Assembly (NCBI GenBank): GCA_963920765.1
Contig: OY987247.1
Span: 9,954,471 to 10,018,470 of the forward strand
Origin: Ulota crispa
Lineage: Eukaryota > Streptophyta > Bryopsida > Orthotrichales > Orthotrichaceae
Length of the DNA stretch: 64,000 nucleotides
Direction of reading: 5' to 3'
The notes beneath the pieces were generated by a model. It was not told the origin of the DNA and did no database searches. It saw only the letters and a list, made by a program, of their open reading frames with translations. Below are positions 27,101 through 38,150 of this stretch, in pieces (position 1 is the stretch's first letter; each line of letters opens with the position of its first letter). A program made the translations under genes and the position numbers.

Positions 27101-28289
27101 CCACCCGGAATTTAGCTGGATCAAAACCCGCATTCCTGCAATCGTCTACTGGTCAGATCTCCATCTGACTAAAAATGACAGCGACTCTCTGACACGACAT
27201 GTCATACCGATTTCCAAGGCATCCTAAGACGACCTCTAGATACAAAAATAGACGGGTCAACAGCATTCATGCTGATTACTAACCCGAGGTGATCGAGCTG
27301 CTCCCACAGTTCTTCGGCATACTCGTGGGCATTGGGAGCCTCTTTGTCAATATCCGGAACGATAGGAAAAATGGCATCCCATTCTTTCAGCAGTTGTAGC
27401 TATTACAATGAACGGCAAAAAGCGTCAATGAGGAACATTTTGCTAGAACGATTACATGCATAGTAAGGGTCTGCTAAAGATGTCATGCGAACTTCGCAGT
27501 AATCGGTAGCAGGTGAAGATCAAGTTGAACCGAAGTCCTTCACGTAGTGTTCTGTAATACTTGATATATGCTTGCTCTCAGGGACAGAAGGTTCCTTTTA
27601 TGTCTGCAAGCTTTCAAATCACCCCGACAACACATTTTCCCCAAGTCTACATCTTCCACCAAACGTCTCCCTATGACACTGTACTGAATGGAGCGCGGGC
27701 GCAGTGTTATTCATGATCATGTACATTGCATTATTTATGATAGTCTCCAGCTGAAGAATTTATTGCACACGTGACGCCTCATAATAATGATGTTAACAAC
27801 CTAGAGATAATCTCAAAGCAAGTCCAGGCACTTGGTTATTTTTCTCTCTTTAACGGCTCGTTGAAATCAGAAATCAGGATTTGTTGATACCTACAGTGAT
27901 TTTGTTGGCAACTGTGAGTCGTGTCCATGACTCTTTAGAAAGAACAACCGCAGAATGAATGAACAGAACTCCAAACGAGGACACTCTATGTGTCTCTCTT
28001 GTTGCCGCAAGACTCAAGACGAACTGACAATTCACGCGAACTCAAAGAGAGTTGAAGATATTTCTCTCTATCTCTGCTGGATTGAAAAGAAGTTGAGGCA
28101 CAGAATTTAGAGATGTACTTCTTCTGACAGAGGAGCGTAGGGCACAAAACGTTGAGGAGGACCCTCCGCAAAAGGTGTCAAAATGCCTTGCGGCTGTGTT
28201 ACCGCATGGCGACAGAGTTTTGCATAAGTAACAGGATATCCGAGCTGCGGGTCGATCGCCTTGTCCTCATCCGATAATGATAACAACAT
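21158..28289 (-). CDS. Gene A: HNH-nuclease-like / MYB-SANT / coiled-coil protein, 13 exons
   Basis: Exons (minus strand, in order): 28289-28119, 27399-27284, 27135-27017, 26849-26687, 26395-26169, 25822-25677, 25343-25236, 25048-24807, 23954-23524, 23091-about 22900 (end uncertain), 22754-22416, 22220-21942, 21766-21158. All but the uncertain junction have GT-AG borders and keep phase. The product is about 1050 residues. Residues 20-55 hold a conserved N-terminal block (YAKLCRHAV, GPPQRFVPYAP). An HNH-like domain spans about 96-190: EVDHWFPHSRGG, then SNLQIVQWQA and a downstream N in KKNRLEF. A single MYB/SANT repeat is at about 271-320 (RWSVEEEDGLKRGLQKYG, SWKEIKE, QIKEKYRVM). A coiled coil covers about 351-480, with SSYRLCLERMIRDTMHQ and YKEQARLNQAACNALMARL. 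The C-terminal half is acidic and low-complexity. From memory, the N-terminal, HNH-like and coiled-coil blocks are shared by an uncharacterised plant family. Nuclease activity and nuclear location are inference. Confidence 0.85.
24082..24693. mobile_element. TTAA-flanked piggyBac-like element in intron 8 of gene A
   Basis: The left end is TTAA followed by CCCCTGAACACCCAAGG. The right end reads GAGCACTTAGGGATTAA, so its reverse complement starts TTAATCCCTAAGTGCTC. The unit is 612 bp and explains why the intron between exons 8 and 9 (24806-23955) is about 850 bp, longer than most introns of this gene. The interior is AT-rich with no open frame. The ends are imperfect, so it is an old copy. Confidence 0.55.
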
Positions 28290-28293
28290 TTTA

Positions 28294-28360
28294 CCTGACA
28301 CGACAACAATAACAACAAGTAGGCTTGAAATCGTTATTAAAATTAAGAACAGCACTGAAT
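28294..28360 (-). other. Likely 3' end of a 5'-UTR intron of gene A
   Basis: On the minus strand a pyrimidine-rich run (TTGTTGTTATTGTTGTCG) ends in TCAG directly before GTAAAATG, with the chosen start codon at 28289. An alternative upstream in-frame ATG at 28355 would add a hydrophobic leader made from this pyrimidine tract. I regard that as intron sequence. Confidence 0.5.
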
Positions 28361-28657
28361 TATTGACGACTTAAAGTTAGTCATCCCGAAAGCTTCCACT
28401 CGCTCACCTTGTTCGTTCCAATGCTAAGCCCTGGCTAATATATACTACAACAAGACTACCGCATTGAGAAAGAACATGCTATTAAAGCAGCGCACTCCCC
28501 GCAGATGTAACTGTCGCATATTACAAAGTGCAAATGACGAAAAAAGATTATACAACACTGATTACCAGGCAGCCTATATATTAAGACACTCCAAGAAGCT
28601 GCGAAGCTTAGCCTCAAAAATACGAGAATGATCACTCCTCTGAGAATATTTGATCAA

Positions 28658-29486
28658 GTGTAGTCGAAAATTTAACGACATTATGAACACTACGGCAATG
28701 AAAACAATGAAAGTCCTGAAAGAAAAAGCAGAAGCTATTATTCCACGGAAGGTATACGCATGCAAGAGCACAGACAAAGTAGACAGAGCAGTCCACACAA
28801 TACAATAGAGCAATGAGTTGTGAAGTCTCACCTCTCGCGCAACCAATTGGTTACCGCCGAAAACACAGACTCTAAATCCGGCGACAATACATAGAAATTT
28901 GCCCCGCGGCTATGAACGCATAGCGACGGAACTCGATCAATCGCCAAAACGTCAATAAGCAACGCACCGATTCAGTCGAACACATTCAACGCCTGCAACA
29001 TAAATTTGACAAGTGCTCTCAAAATGCGCGCCAGATCACACGAGAGATAGATAAATGATTATCCGACCAAGCAATCGAGTATTGTCGAATATTTAACGAC
29101 ATTATGAGCAGTACGGCAATGAAAACAACGAAAGTCCAGAAAGAAAAAGCGGAAGCTAATAGGCCACGGAAGTTACATGCAAGAGCACAGACGAAGTAGA
29201 CAGAGCAGTCCACACAATACAATAGAGCAATGAGTTTGTGAAGTCTCACCTCTCGCGCAACCAATTGGTTACCACCGAAACACAAACTCTAAATCCGGCG
29301 ACGGTACATAGAAAACTGCCCCGCGGCTATGAAAGCATAGCGATGGAACTCGATCAATCGCCAAAACTTCAACAAGCAACGCACCGATTCAACGCCTGCA
29401 ACATAAATTTGACACTCTCAAAATGCGCGCCAGATCACACGAGAGCTCGATAAATGATTATCCGACCAAGCAATTGCGGAACCCGA
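28658..29486. repeat. Tandem duplication of about 0.4 kb upstream of gene A
   Basis: Copy 1 (about 28658-29075) and copy 2 (about 29079-29476) are direct repeats offset by 421 bp at the left and about 399 bp at the right because of small deletions. Shared blocks include TTAACGACATTATGA, GCAGTCCACACAATACAATA, CCAATTGGTTACC, AACTCGATCAATCGCC and AATGCGCGCCAGATCACACG. Differences are scattered point changes and short deletions. Both copies carry, on the minus strand, CGCGAGAG followed by GTGAGA, a good splice donor. This suggests duplicated non-coding first exons or promoters for gene A. Confidence 0.85.
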
Positions 29487-29880
29487 TGCAAATCAAGAGC
29501 AATAACGTCAAAAATAATAACTTAAAATGAGCGCAGTAATGCCTGTCGGGCTTATCGAGCCACGAAGAACCTCGAGCAAGAGGTAGCGCAGCGAACAAGG
29601 AGGTAATAAGTTACGTAAGCCTCGAGGCTCGGCAACAGAAACAGAAACACCACAAACAAGGCAGAGTGCGTGGAAATGGAGTGAAAAACGGCTCGCCAAG
29701 ATTCAAATTCTCGCCTCTGTCGTCGCGAGACGGAGGAGGGACTTCCTGCGACGAGAAGGTGAGAGAAAGCCGACGAGAGTTGAGCTGCGTCGACGAAGCG
29801 TGACGGAACGTGAGGAGAAGTGCCGGTCGTCGGTAGACCACTATTCCTTTTCAACGGTCAGGTAGGCAAATCCGGCGACA
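29480..29880 (-). promoter_or_regulatory. Probable promoter / first non-coding exon region of gene A
   Basis: A GC-rich, CpG-containing island that ends abruptly at the AT-rich repeats near 29930. On the minus strand it has TC-rich tracts typical of plant 5' UTRs. A donor candidate, GGCTTAC followed by GTAACT, could join the acceptor at 28295. No TATA box was fixed. Open frames here are probably UTR noise. Confidence 0.4.
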
Positions 29881-29899
29881 CACGAGGCGCGGTTACCGA

Positions 29900-31556
29900 T
29901 GTTCCTTTACTGTATGTGATCCCCTGGAACAGGGTTTAATTTTTGTTTTTGTTTTTGGCAGGGTAGACCGGTAGAGCGACCCGCACCCCAGAATGCAGGC
30001 AGTAAGGAAATTTTAGTTAAAATTGGAACAAATGAATGATCTATGGAGGTTTATCCAAAAAATTGCTAATATAAGCTACTTTCATTCAAAATTTGGTGAC
30101 TTGGATTTTGTTCCGGGAAGAATTTGGCAATTTCATCCAACTTTTCACACAAAAATCTTGGTGTACCGATTGCCACCTGACATTTGAGGTAAGATTTAGG
30201 CAAAATTTGCCAACAAATTAAATGCTGCCCTAGAAGTTGCTAGTTCTCTTCTCATTCTTGAGTCAAAATTAGGGTTTTATTTTGGGTTTTGGACCAGTAG
30301 CTTTTTAGGCCATATGGTGATTTTCAATGGTGCGGATATGCCCACACAAGATTTTTTTTAGTGCAAAATTGGGCTGCAAAGTATCTACACTTTAAGCTTG
30401 TTGATTGGGACCAAATTTTTTTTAAATCAAAAACTAACATTGCAAGAATGAATTTTATGAAAACTTGGCGTACAAAACCCAAGAAATTATAATAAAGGGG
30501 ACATTATCTCAAAGAAACTTAAGGGTGACTTGACTCTCAAATAATATGACTCCACATGGTGGGAAGATCATGTTTTTTTTGTCTAAGTTCCTAATTGATT
30601 GGCTACAAACAACAACAATTGGTTTTTTTAAATGCTTGACAAGCATCTAAATTTGGAACATTGAATTACATTTGGCACTAAGACTCTATATTTTCTTCAT
30701 TTTTTTGTAAAGGATTGTAGCTTGAAAAAAAAATTGTAGCTTTTTGGCTCTTAAAAGCCTAACCATAGTTAGAATGTATAAGGTTTGCTAAAAATTTGGA
30801 CTCTTTGTGAAGCAAAGACAAATATTGAGTTTTGAATGTCTAATAGGGATCCTAGCATATTGTTATACTTTGGGAACTATTTATAGGAAAAAATGCAAGG
30901 AGAGAGAGTTTGCAACGCGCAGGTTTGGCATGAGGGTCCAAGAAATATTTGGGTTTTTTCCATTGATTTCCTTCAATTCCCATATTGAACCAATTTATTG
31001 AAAAATTATTTTAGTTATTTTTTCTATTTCATATTGTATATTATAAAAGAATGTTTTTTTAATTGGTTTTTCAATTAATGTTTATAAATTGCAAATTATT
31101 TTTTCTCATTTCAACTGTGGCTAGCTTTGAATTAGCCGCTGGTTCTTCCCTGCCAAATTGGCATCTACTATGTTAAATAACCGGCACATAATAAGAAGTA
31201 GCTTGTGGAAACTGTTAAATACTGATTGGATTTTGAAAGTGATTAGAGGAAAACTTGGACATGAAATTAGCCATGTTTCAGGGAAGAATTGGTAGATTTT
31301 TTATCCCTTAAATATTCAAATAGGATGTGTTTTAGCTTGCCCTCTATCTATGAGATAAGATTTGAGTTGGTTAGAGGTTGGCAAATACAAGGGTGGGTGT
31401 AGACAGGCAAAACTTGAAGAGTCCGGAGGATCATCGGCCTTTTTATGGTAAAGGGGACATGTGAGATTATTTCCTCCCACTTTGCAAAAAGAATCAATAT
31501 TTTAGTGTCCAAAATGGTAATTCTATAGTCTTGAAGACTAACCCTAGGGATAAATG
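29900..31556. other. AT-rich intergenic stretch, no feature recognised
   Basis: Begins just beyond the GC-rich gene A island. Low-complexity sequence with short open frames only. I see no paired repeat ends. Confidence 0.4.
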
Positions 31557-32593
31557 TTAACCCCTAAAGGATCAAGTGTCCATTCAATAGCCACTTAGAG
31601 AACTTGGGTAGGATCCCGTGGAGCCGTTTTTTATTGGATATTCTCTAGATTGTTACACAAGGTGTAAACATGTATTTCCCAAATGGAAATGTAATTTATC
31701 CCCAATTGGATGCCTGGTTCAAAAGTTATGATGCCCAAAAGAATTTGGGTAGCTTGGGCAACTTGTCGGGCAGTTTGGGCATCTTTGGAGAATCATGCTA
31801 AAATTCTCATTAATTTTTTTAATTTGGCAAATATGTAACTAAAAAAACATGGTGTACAATTGTCAAAAAAAATTTGAGCTCTCACATCACATTTTAAGAG
31901 GAGTCAAACTTTGTTAACTATGTTTAAACAGTTTCAAGAAATGATGTTTTCCTCTAACTTTAGGCCCTATTAGCTTTCAATTTATAAATCCAAAGCTCTT
32001 GAATTTCATTTTGCTTATTCCAAACATATGTCTCTAACTTTTATTGTTTAGATTTCAAATGAAATACTTCCTTAGTGCACAAGAAATCATGAAAGAGTGA
32101 CTAATGTATTGCCAATTCCCTTAACCTCCTTGCATTGCAATATGATTTAGAATAAGCTAGATTCTATATTTGCTTTTGAAATTTTCCATGAATTGACCTA
32201 ACATCATGTACTTATGAATGGTCAAAAAGCACATTTTTGTGTAGAGCAAAAAAAATACTTTGGGAAGGCTCAAAGTCTAGTGACCTTGTTTTGCAAGAAT
32301 GAAAAAATGTTGTTTTTCTCACTCCAAACAATCTTACAATCCACATAGTCAAATGGGCTGAATTTTTTGCACAAGGTATTTGATCTGTTTTACAAACTTT
32401 AAAACAGTTGAAAGTCAAAAAAATGTTTTTATTTTCAAATTGGACTATGCACAAACAGTTGGCATTAATTTATCTATTTTACAAACTTTTGTACGGTTGA
32501 AAAAAAAAAAAAAAAAAAATTGGACTATGCACTAAAAGTTGGCAGTTTCCGAGATTTTTTCTCAAAAAATACCCTTGGTCCTTTAGGGGTTAA
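31557..32593. mobile_element. TTAA piggyBac-like element, 1037 bp
   Basis: The left end is TTAA then CCCCTAAAGGATCAAG. The right end is CCTTGGTCCTTTAGGGG then TTAA. The terminal inverted repeat is 15 of 16 (CCCCTAAAGGAYCAAG). Bases outside the TTAA (AATG left, TCAA right) do not match, so the duplication is TTAA only. The interior has no transposase. Confidence 0.7.
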
Positions 32594-33660
32594 TCAAGAG
32601 GTCATTGACTTACTCAACATTGATATAAAAAAAATGAGCCGATTCACTCTTCTGAAGTGTGTAAATTTATTGGGAGATCTTAAGTTTCTCCAAACGCTAG
32701 TGGGTGCATTGCATATCATGCTACAGGTATTTTATATTAATAGTTTTGACATTTCTGAAAGAAGATTCGTTGCAAAAGAAAAAGTGCGCGACGGTTCCTT
32801 TGATGATTAGAGATGGATGGAAGGGTTGATTTATCTTCTTTCGGTTGTCTCGACTCTGCCTGTGGAACGAGTGATTTGGTTCAGTAGAGTTGGCAGTGTA
32901 GGTCAGGGTTAAAGTAAAAAAATAAAAAGGCTCGGATGGGGTTTCAGAAAAAAGGCGTATCATTATCTGACATGGAAGCACTCTCAAGTTCCCAAACAAA
33001 CACCGCCTGTTGAGAGAAAAAAACCATGCACTAAGGGTTGTGTCCCTGGGTTAAGAGTTGAGACAAGATAATCAAAAATTTCCAGGCCTTTATGAAGTCA
33101 CAACACAACTAATTCTCAGCCCTGCACAGTTGCACTCATGCGTGACCTCATACCCAACACATGCTGCTTGTATGTTGTCAACCTCTTAGCCTTTTATAGT
33201 TTCATCGCACTGGGTTTCTCCAAACACGATAGAAAGGGGACATGTTTTACTGCCTTGCAGGGTGAGGCCTTCAGAGGGACCATCATTCTCATTTTGTTTA
33301 AGTTAGCCAGTGTCAAATTGAGTGGAAATTCTGGCACGAACAAAATTGCCACAAACATTTTCTGTTTGTAGGTTTAGCGGATGCCCCCATCTGCATGCTT
33401 TTATCGTTGGTTTCAAATGACGTTAGAGCTCCGAGGAGGAGGGAAATTTAAAGAAAACCCTGAAAATAATCAAGTCATTTGCAGTGCATTGAATTCACGT
33501 CTGAAAAACACACTAATTTGAGTTGGAAGAAATGATTGTAAAAACATGTAAATCACCATATCAACTTTGCCCACTGGCCGGTGGCAAATGACACGCACAA
33601 AGTCATGCAAACCTCAAATTTTACCCGCCAGACACGTTCCCCTAAACAAGTCATAAACAT
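32594..33660 (+). other. Less AT-rich stretch with possible relict exon
   Basis: Just outside the element at 31557-32593, an open frame at 32594-32727 (contains NQEVIDLLNIDIKKMS and LKCVNLLGDLKF) ends at CTACAG followed by GTATTT, a possible donor. No family is recognised and no second exon was found. Sequence at 32800-33400 is richer in GC than its surroundings and could be a relict gene. The 5' end of the open frame includes element sequence, so it is not an intact gene. Confidence 0.25.
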
Positions 33661-33664
33661 TTGG

Positions 33665-33888
33665 TAAGGTAGGACCATCCATTTCCAACCATGAAACCCA
33701 ATGCCGCTCAAATTTACACAAGGCGTACACTTGAATTCTTAAATTTAGACACGTTGTAGATGTCTTATTTTTTGTGCACAAAAGATAAGTCATCTATGAT
33801 GTGTTTAAATTTGAGGATTCAAGTGTACGCCTTGAGCAAATTTGAGTAGCATTTGGTTCCATGGTTGGGAATGGGTGGTTCTACCTTA
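33665..33888. mobile_element. Foldback element, AAGGTAGG family, copy 2
   Basis: The arms TAAGGTAGGACCATCCATTT and its near complement at 33860-33888 frame inner arms TACACTTGAATTCTTAAATT and TTGAGGATTCAAGTGTACG. The unit is about 224 bp with a short centre near 33775. The terminus and the CCCAATGCCG block match the copy at 19194. Confidence 0.75.
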
Positions 33889-34262
33889 TTAACCCTTGTT
33901 AGTGAATAGCATGCAGATCTAGAGAGCGTCAAAATTAATTATGTTTTTGCACTACTTCTTTCCTTTTCTTACATCTCTAACTCCTAAAAGGGTCAAGCCC
34001 ATTTTCTTGTAAAAGTCAATAAAAATTGCCACTTTTAGGGGAATGAGTCAAAAGGTAAGAATTTTTTATTTTGAAATCCAACCATATGACATTGCCCGAG
34101 ACTACAAGAGGTGCTTGTGAGAAAAAATCAGCTCATTTCAAATGAAGAGAAGTGAGATATTGATTGTGAACTAAAAAAAAAGCTTTTTCACTACAAGCCC
34201 AAAACTTTCATAGGCTTTTACCACTCTTATAGCAAAAATTTGCTCATACAAAAAGTTGAGGT

Positions 34263-35168
34263 TTAACCCCTAAAGGCCCAATTTTCCCTTTGGGGGACAA
34301 ATGGATTTTGGGCATGTATCGATAGCTGAACTAGTTTGTGTGACTTTTTGAAACTTTTATTGAAGGTGGGGAATTCCAAGACCTACGCGGGCATCTAATT
34401 TTTTCTTCATTTGACATTTGATGAAGAAGTTATCAAGAATTTTCTAAGACAAGGCATGAAGGGCCAATTCAAACAAGGCCTCTTCTTTGTAAGTGGGTGT
34501 TCACTCCAAAGAGGATCAGCCCTTGTGAGCACAAGGTGTGGACACTTGAGCTAAGGGGAGTGGAGTGGAAGGTGCCCATCTTGGGGGACTTCCAAACCTT
34601 CATTCCCTTTGCTCCTTGTAAAATTTAGTGCTTTGATGTTTTGAATAGTTTTGTGTATATATTATTTGACTCTTTTTTTGCAAGTTGTATTAGACCAAGA
34701 TTCCTTGGTTTTTGCCATTTGGATCATAGTGATATGAATTTTTGAATTTTACATAAATCCTCCAATTTGGCCTTGCGTATATGCAAATTTTATGACCTTA
34801 TGGCATTGCAAGATTTTACAAAGTATAATCCACACCTCCAGTCCATTTGAAAATTCTCCTACACATGCCTAACTTGGTCCTCTACATGGAAAAAATAAAC
34901 CTCAACTTTGAACAAAGATTTTTTTTTGATATAAGAATAGTCAAGGGCTTCTAAAATTTTTGGGTAGCCAGGGAAAAAAAATTGTTCACTTTAGATGTCA
35001 ATATCTCACTCATTTACATCTAGAATGACCTAACTTTTTCCCCACAAGTACCTCCCATAGTCTAGGGCAAGATCCTATGTTTGGATTTCCAAAAAAAAAA
35101 AATTTCCTATTTTTCTACTCATTCCTCCAAAGTTTCACACAAAAAAGGGCTTGGGCCTTAGGGGTTAA
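34263..35168. mobile_element. TTAA piggyBac-like element, 906 bp
   Basis: The left end is TTAA then CCCCTAAAGGCCCAA. The right end, TTGGGCCTTAGGGG then TTAA, is its complement with one base missing. The last 190 bp resemble the right end of the element at 61292-62243, including GGCAAGATCCTATG and TTGGATTTCC. The left part resembles the orphan end at 62418 (TGTGTGACTTTTTGAAACTT). The element is therefore a mosaic linked to two other copies. Confidence 0.7.
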
Positions 35169-35870
35169 TTTCTTCATGTAGAAGACCATGTTAGATGTGT
35201 GTGGGTAAATTTTCAAATGAATTAGAGGAGTGTAACATATTATGTAAATTCTTGCAATACCAGAAGCTCACAAAATTTGTAAATGAACTAGGCAAAAATG
35301 GAGGCATTGTGTACATATCAAAAATTTGAATTATATTGATCCAAATGAGGAAAACCAAGAAATTGTAGATTACAACAACTTGGAAAATCAAGTAAAAAAT
35401 TAAATACACAAACCACTCAAAAAAACAAACTTTCAAATTTTACAAGGGACATTTGGAATAAAGCATTGAGTGTTTCCCAAAACAACTCCCTTCCACTCCA
35501 CTCCACTCCCCTTTGCCCAAGTGGCCACACTTGTATCCATAATGGTTGATTTTCTTTAGAGTCAACATCCACTCACAAATGAGAAGCCTTGCCCATATTG
35601 TCCCTCCTCTCCTAATTTTGATAAATTCTTGCATAACTTCTTCTTCTATTGTCAAAATAAAGAAAGAATTAGATGCCTATGTAGGTATTTAAATTCCCCA
35701 TCTTCCATAAAAGTATCAAAAAATCATACAAACTAATATAATTGTAGGTACATGCCCAAAATCTCATTTGAGCTCAAATGGACAATGGTTCTTTAGGGCC
35801 TAGATTGCACATATACCACAACACTAATCACACAATCAAAAAATACATAGATGTTATTTTCCAAACGCAC

Positions 35871-36104
35871 TTAACCCCTAAAGGACATAACGTGCCCCAA
35901 CAACCAATAGAATACAAGGTATTTTTCTTGTATTTGGAATAGATTCACACCTTTATTGCATTTGAGATCAACAAAGAAGTTGGAGAATAGATCAAAGCAA
36001 TTCTAGTGAACTACTTGAGATCCCACATTAAAACTTCTTACTGATAGCAAATACCAATTATACAGCACCGTATATACTATGCTGTGTCGTCCTTTAAGGT
36101 CTAA
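35871..36104. mobile_element. TTAA piggyBac-like MITE, about 234 bp (same family as 48017-48255, inverted)
   Basis: The left end is TTAA then CCCCTAAAGGACATAACG. The right end is CGTCCTTTAAGGT then CTAA, with the last TTAA and first C changed. Read as the reverse complement it follows the 48017 element. Shared blocks on this strand include CTTGTATTTGGAAT, CACACCTTTATTGCATTTG, GATCAACAAAGAAGTT and a TAGCAAATACCAATTAT-like block. Confidence 0.7.
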
Positions 36105-36408
36105 GATTACTCCATTTGTAAATGTTTGAAGTCATCTGTTGTCCACTCAGTCCATTCACGTCAATATTTGGGGAGAAATCTTAGCCTTGTTGTCTAAATT
36201 CCAACAATTCCCATTTTCAATCAGATTTTCACAAGCATACACCATAATATTTCCATTATTTTTCTTGTATTTATGCTTTGCTGCATTATGCTAATTAATT
36301 AAATTTTAAGAGTTTTGACTGGTTTTTCCAAGATAGTTTCAAACGTCAACCGGCACTTTTCCAATTTCAACCAGTTCTTTTGCAATTTCAACTGATTTAT
36401 TTACTATT

Positions 36409-36966
36409 TTAACCCCTAACTGCCCAAGGCCCTTTTGAACTTTTTGGAATTTCCATGAAATTGAACAATCAGCCAACTTTTTCATGAATTTCATCAAGTT
36501 TTTTTCAATTTTAACAGCACAATTTCAAACTAAACATGTTAGAGATTACATGGAAAAAGAAAACACAACACTATTACTTATAGTTTGAAAGTTTATAATG
36601 TTTGAACATGAGGCCAAGGTGTTAAAACTGCAAAAGTGACTTGAAGCCTTCCAAGACATTTCATATGACAAATTTAAAAAGCTGGTCACCAAAAAAATAT
36701 GAGGTTTAAGGTCATTACATATCTAATTGTAATCAGTTTACGGCTTTAAAAATTTACTCCTACATTTTTTTAATAGATTTCTAATTTGGAATTTTCTCTA
36801 AGCTCTAGTGTATTTTGAGCCCATTTACAAGATCTTCTAGCACTATAAATCTCAAGATTGCAATGAACACCTTCTCCAAAATTTTGAGTAGAAAATTGTC
36901 AACATTCATTTTCAAAATCAGATTTTTGATGTTGAAAATATACTTCAAAACAAACTTACATTGAAA

Positions 36967-37022
<56 letters not shown>

Positions 37023-37094
37023 TTGATAAGGTTTTATTCACCTTCAAAGTTTTGTAAAGACCCAAATTTGGTAGCTTGGAAATGTAGGGGTTAA
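36409..37094. mobile_element. Possible TTAA element, 686 bp
   Basis: The left end is TTAA then CCCCTAACTGCCCAAGG. The right end is CATTTCCTAC-complement-like AAATGTAGGGG then TTAA. Only CCCCTA is shared between the two ends, so the pairing is weak. The (TA)n tract at 36970-37016 lies inside. Confidence 0.35.
36970..37016. repeat. (TA)n microsatellite
   Basis: About 23 uninterrupted TA units. It creates a meaningless Ile-Tyr reading frame on the minus strand. Confidence 0.95.
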
Positions 37095-37160
37095 CCCACC
37101 AACAATACACTGAATGCCAATTCTCCCGGAACATGGACTCCATATTTTGGCTTCATTAAT

Positions 37161-37629
37161 CTAGCACCGGGAACGATCTGGCAAGAACATTACTATTTTC
37201 TGATTGATGTATAATTCAAATGTGAGATTACTATCATTGGAAGTGTATACAAAAATCCTTCAAATAAATAAAATAACATGTGATATTGAAAATTGGACAA
37301 TCAAAATAACACCCATTGAAAATTAGCTAAAGGACTAACAATACGTCAAACCATGCGTAAGAAGAGAATCCAAGGTAATGGCTCACCAAATTTGAAAATT
37401 TGGTGTGCCATTAGCATAGATTCCCCTCTAAACAGCTTGATTTCTTGTGTTGCTTGTCCTTTAACTAATTTTCAATGGGCGTTATTTTGATTGTCCAATT
37501 TCCAATACCATATGTTATATCAATACTTTGAAGAGTTTCTGTATACACTTCCAATGATAATAATCTACATTCTAATAATATACTAGTAAAAAAATAGTAG
37601 TGTTTTTGCCGGGTCATTCCTAGTGTTGG
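37161..37629. mobile_element. Long foldback element, about 470 bp
   Basis: The arms pair over nearly their whole length around a centre at about 37398 (CACCAAATTTGAAAATTTGG). Landmarks are ATCATTGGAAGTGTATAC (left) against GTATACACTTCCAATGAT (right), and TTGTCCAATTTCCAAT (right) against its complement (left). The outer ends CACCGGGAACGATCTGGC and GCCGGGTCATTCCTAGTG also pair. No coding content. Confidence 0.8.
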
Positions 37630-37670
37630 ATTGATGATGCCCTTAGGGCATAGCCAATGCAATTGGAAAC

Positions 37671-38125
37671 AAGCTTGATATAACAGAACCGTAATTTTTT
37701 TATATTAATAATCAATCATAATATACAGATTATGTTATTTGAATGGCACAAATTTTCTTGATGTAAAAACACAATATAATCTAGGTCTAGGGTTTAAGGT
37801 GATTTAGACACATGGCATCAAATGTTAGCTATCCAAGAAATTTTAAGGCCTCACCAAATCAAGCTTAAAAAGGGAAAAATCCAAGGATATGGTATAAATC
37901 ATCATTATGTTGTGCCCTTGGCTGATTTTTTTCTATTCAAGCTTGATTTGGTGAGGACTCTATTTTTTTTGGATAGCTAACATTTGACACCGTGTGTCTA
38001 AATCACCCTAAACCCTAAAACTAAATTTCCTTGTGTTTTTACAACAAGAAAAGTCATGTCATTCAAATCATATAATTTTTACATTATGATAAGTTATTAT
38101 TAAATAAATCAAGTTTGTTATACCG
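37671..38125. mobile_element. Second long foldback element, about 455 bp
   Basis: The left arm runs from 37671 to about 37880 and the right arm from about 37925 to 38125. Pairing landmarks are GGTGATTTAGACACATGG against the complement of CCGTGTGTCTAAATCACC, ATGTTAGCTATCC against GGATAGCTAACAT, and CCTCACCAAATCAAGCTT against AAGCTTGATTTGGTGAGG. It lies only about 40 bp from the previous foldback but has a different sequence. Confidence 0.8.
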
Positions 38126-38150
38126 GGCTCAAGACTTTTTTTTGGGCAAC

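Noticed and set aside
28107-28355. Gene A start at 28355 with a hydrophobic leader
   Set aside because: The leader is encoded by a pyrimidine tract ending in CAG, which looks like a 3' splice site; the start at 28289 is simpler.
29508-29854. Overlapping 63-100 codon frames in the island upstream of gene A
   Set aside because: Several frames are open at once in GC-rich DNA, as expected for a UTR; none has a motif.
35191-35655. Two 71-81 codon minus-strand frames near 35.2-35.7 kb
   Set aside because: The sequence borders and partly overlaps repeats, and there is no recognised domain or splice support.
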